Notes under the pieces: model-generated
The model's input: the letters and a program-made list of their open reading frames with translations, nothing else
What the model was told of the DNA's origin: nothing
The model's database searches: none
Assembly: GCA_964348185.1 (NCBI GenBank)
Contig: CAYGBW010000102.1
Span: forward strand, 1-12,463
Direction: 5' to 3'
Source: CAYGBW01 sp964348185
Lineage (GTDB): Bacteria; Desulfobacterota; BSN033; WVXP01
Length of the DNA: 12,463 nt
Program-made: the position numbers and the translations under genes
Part shown: one piece after another, positions 7,094 through 12,463 of the stretch
Numbering within the stretch: the stretch's first letter is position 1
Layout: each line of letters begins with the position of its first letter

Positions 7094-7894
7094 TTAGAAC
7101 CCCAAAGCCTTTGCCTTTTGACGGCCATAATACTGAGAATAGAAAAAGGCCATGACCACGACGCTCGCCGTCAGGAGCGTCAGCAGGGCTGTGATCGCGG
7201 GTTCGGTTTTCTCCCTCACGCCTGAGTAAATGTATACGGTGAGCAGCGTTGTATAAGGCCCTGCCAGCATATAGGCGATGATAAACTCTCCAAAAGAAGC
7301 GATGAACGCAAACATCATGCCCGCGAAAATATGCGGTTTAAGGAGAGGAAGAACGATTCTCCAAATCGCGTGGTGCCACCCTGCGCCGAGTACCCGCGCT
7401 GCTTCCTCCACCGACCTGGGCAGAAGATTCAATCCCGATCTTACCAGAAGGAAAACATAAGGCGAAGCGATCGTTGCGTGTGCCAGGGTAATCGCGTCAA
7501 TGCCTCGGAAGCCGATCATAGCAAAGAGACGGCTCATTCCTGTCGCAAGAACCACGTAAGGAACCACCAGAGGCCCCAAGAAAAGAAGACGGCTGATTGC
7601 CAAAAACCGCCATCCAAGGGCTCGGGTCCCCAGGGCCGTCAAAGTTCCACAGAGGGTGGCCAGTAATGTAGCAGGGAGAGCTACCCTGAAACTCAAGTAT
7701 AAAGAACGCAAAAGTTTTTCGCTTCTGAAAAGAACCTTGTACCACTGAATCGAGAACAACTCAGGTGGAAACTGGAGGTAGACTGTTTTTGAAACAGACA
7801 GAACCACGATCGCCAGAAGGGGGCTCAGCAAGAAAAACAGAACCACATAAACGTAGATCCACGAAAGATCGATACCTCTTCCTGTCAATCTCAT
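7094..7894 (-). CDS. ABC transporter permease, PotC type
   Basis: A 266-residue inner-membrane permease with about six hydrophobic segments, the first at residues 12-34 and the last near 235-252. The cytoplasmic EAA loop that docks on the ATPase reads EEAARVLGAGWHHAIWRIVLP (about 163-183), with the conserved G in place. Length and layout match PotC/YdcV-type permeases of polyamine-class importers. The ATG at 7894 overlaps the TGA of the preceding permease gene (ATGA), indicating translational coupling. It forms the second half of the membrane channel with the adjacent permease. Confidence 0.92.
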   Translation of the reverse strand: MRLTGRGIDLSWIYVYVVLFFLLSPLLAIVVLSVSKTVYLQFPPELFSIQWYKVLFRSEKLLRSLYLSFRVALPATLLATLCGTLTALGTRALGWRFLAISRLLFLGPLVVPYVVLATGMSRLFAMIGFRGIDAITLAHATIASPYVFLLVRSGLNLLPRSVEEAARVLGAGWHHAIWRIVLPLLKPHIFAGMMFAFIASFGEFIIAYMLAGPYTTLLTVYIYSGVREKTEPAITALLTLLTASVVVMAFFYSQYYGRQKAKALGF

Positions 7895-8763
7895 AACTCC
7901 AGCCGACCTCCCATCGCTCTCCGAAACAGGCTCACAGCGCCGACGACGATGATCAGAAGAATCAGAGAGAGGGCACTCGCCATAGGAAAGTTAATCAAGG
8001 CTACATTTTGCTGGATAAGCATCGAGATGACCATCTCTCTCATCCCTCCCAAGATGGAGGGAACTTCGAATGTTCCCATGGCAATGGCAAAGACGAAAAT
8101 CGCGCCGGTGGCGATGCCCGGTGTGATCAGGGGAAGGATGACATGCCACATGACTCTAAATCTACCGGCCCCCAGAGTCTGCGCGGCCTCTTCCAGGGAG
8201 CGATCTACCTGAACAATTGAGCTGTAAAGGGAGAGGATCATATAAGGGAGCAACACGTTGAGAAACCCAACGATGACCCCTGCTTTGTTCCAAATCATCT
8301 TGACCGGACTCAATCCGATTTGGCTCAAGAATGAATTGATCACCCCCTTGTTTCCTAAAACGTATATCAGGCCGAACGTTCTAAAGATGACCGCCGTCAG
8401 GAAAGGAACGATTATCAAGATCAGAAAGAAATTGGCGCGGTGGAGGTCGATGCGGGCCAACTTGTAAGCGACAGGGTAACTGATCACAACTGCGAGAAGG
8501 GTGACAGCCACTGCGATGATGACGGTTCGAAACAGGATGATCAGGTAGAAGGGATCCGAAAAAATCCGAATGTAGTTATCAAAGGTGAATACTGCCACAT
8601 AGCCTCCCCCAGAAATATTGGTGAAGAAACTGGATACAGAGAGGATGATCAAAGGCATAACCCAGAAAATCAGGATGAGCGCCATCCCTGGGACGCTGAG
8701 CAGCTTTTGTGAGAACCGTTCCCGGCTTCTCCAGGTTCGCCCTGGCCGTTTCAAGTCCATCAT
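7891..8763 (-). CDS. ABC transporter permease, PotB type
   Basis: A 290-residue permease, slightly longer than its partner as is usual for PotB. A basic N-terminal tail (KRPGRTWRSRER) precedes the first membrane helix (about residues 25-47). The ATPase-contact loop reads EEAAQTLGAGRFRVMWHVILP (about 191-211). The ATG at 8763 overlaps the ATPase stop as ATGATG, and is preferred to an in-frame GTG at 8805 that would overlap the ATPase by 46 bases and lacks a good ribosome binding site. Its own TGA overlaps the next permease start. Confidence 0.9.
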   Translation of the reverse strand: MMDLKRPGRTWRSRERFSQKLLSVPGMALILIFWVMPLIILSVSSFFTNISGGGYVAVFTFDNYIRIFSDPFYLIILFRTVIIAVAVTLLAVVISYPVAYKLARIDLHRANFFLILIIVPFLTAVIFRTFGLIYVLGNKGVINSFLSQIGLSPVKMIWNKAGVIVGFLNVLLPYMILSLYSSIVQVDRSLEEAAQTLGAGRFRVMWHVILPLITPGIATGAIFVFAIAMGTFEVPSILGGMREMVISMLIQQNVALINFPMASALSLILLIIVVGAVSLFRRAMGGRLEL

Positions 8764-9860
8764 CGCGTTCTTTTCCCAATCAGATACAAATCCCCTTGAC
8801 TCCACTCCAGACGGACCTGATCCCCCCTTGCTGGCAACGACTTGTTCGAAAAAGCGGGGGATCGAATGACAATCCGGCTGCTTGGGTACCCGTCAAATGT
8901 GCAAATCGTTTCGATCTCGGACCCCAAATAATCGTTGGCCAGAACCTGGGCACGGACGGAGTTCATTCCGGGCCCTTCCCCGCTTTCCCTGTGGGAGACC
9001 CTGACATTCTCTTTTCGAATCATAAAAAGAACCGGATCGCCTCTCCGATAGGAGGCTTCGCTAGGAATAGTAGCGACCACAGCTGGGATTTGATCCGAGG
9101 CCAGGGTGGCCTGATGTCCATTGATGTCAACAACACTTCCCTCGTAACAGTTCACCTGACCCATGAAGTCTGCAACGAACCTCGAGGCGGGCTTCTGATA
9201 AACCTCATAGGGGGAGCCCATCTGCTCGGCCCGCCCCTCATACATCACAACGATTCGGTCAGACATGGAGAGGGCCTCCTCCTGATCATGGGTGACGAAA
9301 ACAGTGGTGATGCCGATTGTCCTTTGAATGGCCTTCAGTTCGATCCTCATCCTCTTTCTCAATTTGGCGTCGAGATTACTCAGGGGTTCATCCATCAGGA
9401 GAATCTCAGGGTCCAGAACCAATGCACGGCACAGGGCAACCCTTTGCCGTTCCCCTCCGCTGAGCTGTCCAGGCAGTCGGTTTTCATACCCTTTGAGGTC
9501 CACAACCTTCAAGACTTTTCGGATTTTCTCGAGATGGTCACCGGGAATCCGTCTCATTCTCAACCCAAAACGGATATTCTCCTCCACCGTCATGTGCGGG
9601 AAAAGGGCATAATCCTGGAAAATAAACCCGATATTTCTTTTGTGAACCGGAATGCGACTTATTTCTTTCCCATCGATCCGCACCTCCCCCTCATCCTGCT
9701 GTTCCAACCCAGCAATCATTCTCAGGGTAGTCGTTTTGCCGCAGCCGCTTGGTCCCAAAAGAGATAAGAATTCCCCGGGCTTAACCTCGATAGACAATTC
9801 CTTGACAACCGGGAGCCCTTCGAAGGATTTGCACAAGCGCCGGAGTTCTAGCCTTGCCAT
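8760..9860 (-). CDS. ABC transporter ATPase, PotA/FbpC type
   Basis: A 366-residue nucleotide-binding subunit powering the importer at the cytoplasmic membrane face. Walker A is GPSGCGKTT (36-44), Q-loop glutamine at 82, signature LSGGERQR (133-140), Walker B ILLMDEP (153-159), D-loop SNLD (161-164) and switch histidine 191 in FVTHDQEEA. The roughly 130 C-terminal residues form the TOBE/OB-fold regulatory domain of the polyamine/iron/maltose ATPase class. All catalytic residues are present; LSGGE instead of LSGGQ is a common variant. It starts at ATG 9860 after GGGGGAA, and is the first gene of the importer. The 175-bp gap upstream has no firm promoter, so it may share transcription with the aminotransferase. 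Confidence 0.94.
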   Translation of the reverse strand: MARLELRRLCKSFEGLPVVKELSIEVKPGEFLSLLGPSGCGKTTTLRMIAGLEQQDEGEVRIDGKEISRIPVHKRNIGFIFQDYALFPHMTVEENIRFGLRMRRIPGDHLEKIRKVLKVVDLKGYENRLPGQLSGGERQRVALCRALVLDPEILLMDEPLSNLDAKLRKRMRIELKAIQRTIGITTVFVTHDQEEALSMSDRIVVMYEGRAEQMGSPYEVYQKPASRFVADFMGQVNCYEGSVVDINGHQATLASDQIPAVVATIPSEASYRRGDPVLFMIRKENVRVSHRESGEGPGMNSVRAQVLANDYLGSEIETICTFDGYPSSRIVIRSPAFSNKSLPARGDQVRLEWSQGDLYLIGKRTR

Positions 9861-10036
9861 TCAGTTCCCCCATCAAATCACAGCTGAGGCAAATATAACC
9901 GCATAGGCTGGACTCGGTCTGAACAGGATTGACAGGTTTATTTCTTAAATACCGGGCAACCTCAGCTGGGCGACATGACCATCCGCATAATCACCATACT
10001 CGATTTGTAATGATATCCCGAGTGGAGGCATGGATT

Positions 10037-11194
10037 TCACGTCTCGCATTTTTCAGCGTAGAATCGGCAGAACCGTTTGAGTCCCTCTTCGATTGCTTCG
10101 GGATTGGCACAAAAAGACATTCGAACATAGGGGGCGGCATGGGGACCAAAGGTGTCCCCAGGAGCCACGGCGACCCCGGTTTCCTGGACGAGTTCCTTTG
10201 CAAAACGATAGGACTCCATCCCCGTTTTATCGATTCGGACCATGATGTAGAAGGTCCCTTGGGGGGCAAAAAACTCAAACCCCTCCCTGTCGAGCACGGC
10301 GACGACGAGGTCCCTTCTCTGTCGATAGGCCTGGACCATTTCCGTGACACACTCCTGAGGGCCCGACAAGGCCGCCTCCGCGGCCTTCTGAGAGACAGAG
10401 GACGCACAGGAGACAAAGGGCTCAAGCAGCTTGCTCATCTGAGGGGCAATCTCCCGGGGAGCAACGTAGTATCCGATCCGCCAGCCTGTCATGGCATAGG
10501 TCTTGGATAACCCGAAGATGGCGATGACTCGGCCGTCTGGGTCCAATGCGGCCGGGCCAAAATGGCTGCCCGTGAAGACAATCTTCTCATAGACTTCATC
10601 AGAGATGACCGAGATGTCGCGGCGATCGGCCAGGTCGAGTAACTCCCTGACGGTTTCTTGAGAATAGACCGCACCGGTTGGATTGGACGGGCTGTTGACA
10701 ACGATTGCTCGGGTCCGAGGTCCAATGAGGGGCTCGATTTCCCGGGCGATCGGTTGAAATCCCGATTCCTCCCGTACCGGATAAAAGACCGGGGTCAAAC
10801 CCATTACGACGGCTTGCATGTAATAGTTGGGCCATCCCGGATCTGGAATCAGAACTTCATCCCCCGGTTCCACCACCGCCATCAGGGCACTGGCAAGAGC
10901 GAACATGGATCCAGGGGTTACCGCAATCTGTTCCAATTGCGCGTTTATCCTGTTTTCTTCTCGCACCTTTTGAAGGATCATTTCCCGGAGAGAGAGAAGG
11001 CCCGTGTTGGGCGTGTACTTGGTAAACCCCTCCTCCATTGCTCGGACCGCGGCCTCCTGAATATGCGAGGGGGTTGGAAAACCCGGTTCTCCCAATTCCA
11101 AATGGAAGGCCTCCTTCTGTTGGGCCGCCAAATCCATGATGACCCGAATTCCGGATCGGGGCATTCTCTCAAGATTCCTCGATAGAGTCCTCAT
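10037..11194 (-). CDS. PLP-dependent aminotransferase, class I (aspartate aminotransferase-like)
   Basis: A 385-residue fold-type-I aminotransferase that moves an amino group between an amino acid and a 2-oxo acid. PLP residues are all visible: SNPTG with N171, SDEVYE with D199 and Y202, the Schiff-base lysine K231 in GLSKTYAMTGWRIGYY, R239, and the carboxylate-binding R358 in PYVRMSFC. Length and motifs fit the thermophilic-AspAT/AlaT-like Igamma group, which covers aspartate, alanine, aromatic and branched substrates, so specificity is open. The start is ATG 11194 after a modest AGGG. It is cytoplasmic. It lies on the same strand 176 bp upstream of the importer ATPase, suggesting but not proving a shared pathway. 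The conserved R358 implies a substrate with an alpha-carboxylate rather than a diamine. Confidence 0.92.
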   Translation of the reverse strand: MRTLSRNLERMPRSGIRVIMDLAAQQKEAFHLELGEPGFPTPSHIQEAAVRAMEEGFTKYTPNTGLLSLREMILQKVREENRINAQLEQIAVTPGSMFALASALMAVVEPGDEVLIPDPGWPNYYMQAVVMGLTPVFYPVREESGFQPIAREIEPLIGPRTRAIVVNSPSNPTGAVYSQETVRELLDLADRRDISVISDEVYEKIVFTGSHFGPAALDPDGRVIAIFGLSKTYAMTGWRIGYYVAPREIAPQMSKLLEPFVSCASSVSQKAAEAALSGPQECVTEMVQAYRQRRDLVVAVLDREGFEFFAPQGTFYIMVRIDKTGMESYRFAKELVQETGVAVAPGDTFGPHAAPYVRMSFCANPEAIEEGLKRFCRFYAEKCET

Positions 11195-11310
11195 ATTTCA
11201 TCCCTGGTTCAGATTTGATCCGCTGATCATATCAGAAAAGAAGGGAAAAAGCCATCCGACAATCCTAAAGACACTCCCCGGAGGGAATTCGGAAGCAAAC
11301 GAAGGGGTAG

Positions 11311-11414
11311 GATTTTGATTTAGGATTTTAGATTTTGGATTTTAGATTTTGGATTGGGGGTTTTGGATTTTGGATCGCGGATTTTAGATTTTGGATCTTG
11401 AATTGGCGATTTGG
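11311..11414. repeat. Heptanucleotide tandem array (GATTTTR)
   Basis: About fifteen consecutive, mostly 7-bp units based on GATTTTG and GATTTTA (for example 11324-11351 alternates the two exactly), with degenerate units GATTGGG, GGTTTTG, GATCGCG and GATCTTG. One early unit has 6 bp. The units stay in phase, so this is a true short-period tandem repeat. It lies about 120 bp upstream of the aminotransferase start. Confidence 0.8.
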
Positions 11415-11528
11415 GAATGAAAGAACGTTCAGACATCCAGTACCCAACAGCCAATTCCGACTAAGTCAACTACCACCCCTGGAAACGTCTTGTTTAGCTC
11501 TCACAGAGCGCGCGGAGGCACAGAGTTC

Positions 11529-11563
11529 TTGAGCTGAATCCTTGAGAGGAGGATTCAGCTCAA
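11529..11563. repeat. Perfect 13-bp inverted repeat with 9-nt loop
   Basis: TTGAGCTGAATCC (11529-11541) and GGATTCAGCTCAA (11551-11563) are exact reverse complements around TTGAGAGGA. No T-run follows. It is the first of a run of hairpins in this gap. Confidence 0.8.
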
Positions 11564-11570
11564 ATTGCCA

Positions 11571-11585
11571 TCCCGCTTCGCGGGA
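11571..11585. repeat. Perfect 6-bp GC-rich hairpin with TTC loop
   Basis: TCCCGC and GCGGGA pair around TTC, 7 bp after the preceding 13-bp hairpin. A compact stable stem at DNA or RNA level. Confidence 0.6.
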
Positions 11586-11646
11586 ATTCATTAGTGTTTT
11601 ATTCAGCCTAATAGATAGGTACTGACAATTTGCATCACTCACTGTT

Positions 11647-11660
11647 GCCACGAAAGTGGC
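11647..11660. repeat. Hairpin with GAAA tetraloop
   Basis: GCCAC (11647-11651) and GTGGC (11656-11660) close a GAAA loop, a GNRA-type tetraloop if transcribed rightward. It stands 8 bp before the next, longer hairpin. Confidence 0.55.
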
Positions 11661-11668
11661 TGAGAGTT

Positions 11669-11701
11669 TTGTCTGATTTTTCCTCTCAAAAAATCAGACA
11701 A
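11669..11701. repeat. Perfect 13-bp inverted repeat with 7-nt loop
   Basis: TTGTCTGATTTTT (11669-11681) and AAAAATCAGACAA (11689-11701) are exact reverse complements around CCTCTCA. The A/T tracts flank the loop rather than following the stem, so it is not a standard intrinsic terminator. Confidence 0.8.
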
Positions 11702-11810
11702 ATCTTTCCCTCTCTGAGATCTCTGCGTGCTCTAGCGACCCTGAGCAAAGGCGAAGGGGAGCGGGCGAGAGATAATCAAAACATCCTTTTCACGAGCAGA
11801 ACTTAACTGA

Positions 11811-11833
11811 ACCCTCCTGAAAAGCGGGAGGGT
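11811..11833. repeat. Perfect 7-bp inverted repeat
   Basis: ACCCTCC (11811-11817) and GGAGGGT (11827-11833) pair around a 9-nt loop. No T-run follows in either direction. Confidence 0.5.
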
Positions 11834-11938
11834 CTTGGAAACTACTGATCCTCAGCCTCAAATCTGAAGGGGAGCGGCCCCCCGAGTGAAGCGATCCTCA
11901 AACGGTCGCTTAGACCTCTTGAGACCTGCAGATCTTGC

Positions 11939-11958
11939 AATCTGTCCCTGAACAGATT
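11939..11958. repeat. Perfect 7-bp inverted repeat with 6-nt loop
   Basis: AATCTGT (11939-11945) and ACAGATT (11952-11958) pair around CCCTGA. The last clear small hairpin before the larger palindrome at 12015. Confidence 0.5.
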
Positions 11959-12014
11959 ATACATGAACCAATTCCCCCGTCCTTCATTTGGTTTCCAGCC
12001 GACAACAGATCTTT

Positions 12015-12070
12015 CCCTCCCCGCGCCGTCGCCATAGCGGCTATGGCGCGTCGGCGACTGGCGGGAGGGG
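12015..12070. repeat. GC-rich nested imperfect palindrome
   Basis: The core is CGCCATAG (12030-12037), CGG, CTATGGCG (12041-12048), a perfect 8-bp stem. Outside it, the pyrimidine-rich left arm (TCCCTCCCCGC followed by CGTCGCC) and the right arm (GGCGAC followed by GGCGGGAGGGGA) are imperfect reverse complements. The nested symmetry fits a REP- or MITE-like intergenic element. It lies about 80 bp upstream of the flavoprotein start, so transcription of that gene could begin inside or after it. Confidence 0.6.
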
Positions 12071-12148
12071 ATAAAGGGGAGGGGGAAATTACAAGTAGCT
12101 GAATATCCACCTAACCAACCCTAATCAAATCAGGAGAAAGGAGACTTC

Positions 12149-12463
12149 ATGATCCCGATTAAGGTGCTCGGTATCAGTGGCAGCCCGAGGAAGGGCAACA
12201 GTTCCTATCTGTTAAGAAAAGCCATGGAGGGGGCGAAAGGGGTCAACCCCAAGGCAGTGAAGACAGAGTCCTATTCCATCAAAGGAAAAACCTTTCATCC
12301 CTGTATCGCCTGTTCTTACTGTGCGAAACACGAAGGGGCGTGCGTCCATCAGGATGATTTTGAGGGCCTTCGAAACCGGTGGATGGAGGCCGATGCCATC
12401 ATATACTCCGTGCCAGTCTACCACATGAGCATGCCGGGTCAGCTCAAGTGTTTCATCGACCGC
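12149..12463 (+). CDS. Iron-sulfur flavoprotein / NADPH-dependent FMN reductase-like, partial at the right edge
   Basis: The first 105 residues of a flavodoxin-fold protein running off the window. The N-terminus KVLGISGSPRKGNSSYLL (5-22) is the phosphate-binding loop for FMN in the NADPH-dependent FMN reductase family, and YSVPVYHMSMPGQLKCFIDR (about 86-105) is the second flavin-binding segment. Between them C52, C55, C58 and C65 form a compact Cx2Cx2Cx6C motif like that holding the [4Fe-4S] cluster of archaeal and bacterial iron-sulfur flavoproteins. Such proteins are cytoplasmic one/two-electron switches in anaerobes, often linked to oxidative-stress defence. AGGAGAAAGGAG precedes the ATG at 12149. 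It is divergent from the aminotransferase, so a shared role is not implied. The family is clear; cluster occupancy is inferred from cysteine spacing. Confidence 0.85.
   Translation, partial: MIPIKVLGISGSPRKGNSSYLLRKAMEGAKGVNPKAVKTESYSIKGKTFHPCIACSYCAKHEGACVHQDDFEGLRNRWMEADAIIYSVPVYHMSMPGQLKCFIDR

Larger units (their letters stand above)
11195..12148. other. Noncoding region of about 950 bp rich in repeats and hairpins
   Basis: This divergent gap between the aminotransferase and the flavoprotein gene has no credible coding frame; the short open frames in it are interrupted and cross the repeats. It holds a 7-bp-unit array (11311-11414), a series of perfect hairpins (11529-11958) and a GC-rich palindrome (12015-12070). 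A TATGAT at 11230-11225 (minus strand) could be a -10 box for the aminotransferase, without a clear -35. It resembles an accumulation site for small nonautonomous intergenic elements. Confidence 0.6.

Noticed and set aside
9420..9480. LSGGE in place of LSGGQ in the ATPase as a defect
   Set aside because: This is a common functional variant in the family, and all catalytic residues are intact.
8709..9767. Plus-strand open frame of 352 codons
   Set aside because: It is antisense to the ABC ATPase, which has every nucleotide-binding motif; the opposite frame shows no family features.
9921..9937. GAACAGGATTGACAGG as part of a dispersed CCTGT repeat
   Set aside because: Only two loose units are present, too few to support a repeat call.
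11669..11701. Intrinsic terminator
   Set aside because: The stem is perfect, but the T/A tracts flank the loop, no T-run follows the stem, and no gene ends nearby.
11910..12110. Minus-strand open frame of 66 codons
   Set aside because: It spans the GC-rich palindrome and a hairpin, has no recognisable product, and is best explained as repeat-derived.

Overview
The window looks like chromosomal DNA of a strictly anaerobic bacterium, most plausibly a Desulfobacterota (former Deltaproteobacteria) or similar environmental lineage. The basis is indirect. It carries a tungsten-type aldehyde:ferredoxin oxidoreductase with a polyferredoxin partner, an iron-sulfur-flavoprotein-like gene, strong AAGGAG-type ribosome binding sites, and short-period intergenic arrays (TGGAGTNN, GATTTTR) of a kind I associate with such genomes. 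There is no rRNA, tRNA, CRISPR array, transposase or phage gene.

Layout. (1) 42-1106, plus strand: a DUF917 / S-methyl-thiohydantoin desulfurase-like protein. (2) 1107-1361: a convergent gap holding an inverted pair of 8-bp-unit arrays. (3) 1362-5514, minus strand: a four-gene AOR module, transcribed in the order AOR catalytic subunit, four-cluster ferredoxin, FAD/NAD(P)H oxidoreductase, MoaD/ThiS-like protein. (4) 5515-5946: a gap of about 430 bp with no convincing gene and a possible promoter for the AOR module. (5) 5947-9860, minus strand: a complete polyamine/iron-type ABC importer in the order ATPase, permease, permease, periplasmic binding protein, with ATGA start/stop overlaps between the first three. 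(6) 10037-11194, minus strand: a fold-type-I aminotransferase 176 bp upstream of the importer. (7) 11195-12148: a noncoding stretch of about 950 bp packed with a 7-bp-unit array, several perfect hairpins and a GC-rich imperfect palindrome. (8) 12149 to the end, plus strand: the start of a flavodoxin-fold FMN reductase with a Cx2Cx2Cx6C cluster.

How the genes may work together. Everything from the aminotransferase down to the MoaD-like gene points the same way. The parts suggest a catabolic island: a cationic or carboxylated organic solute is imported, an amino group is removed, and a resulting aldehyde is oxidised to the acid by AOR. Electrons would pass through the polyferredoxin and, through the FAD subunit, to or from NAD(P). 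The AOR gene set matches the heterotrimeric AorABC enzyme plus MoaD-like protein known from Aromatoleum aromaticum, but in a different order. The transported substrate, the aldehyde, and whether importer and AOR serve one pathway are inferences; no decarboxylase or amine oxidase linking them lies in the window.
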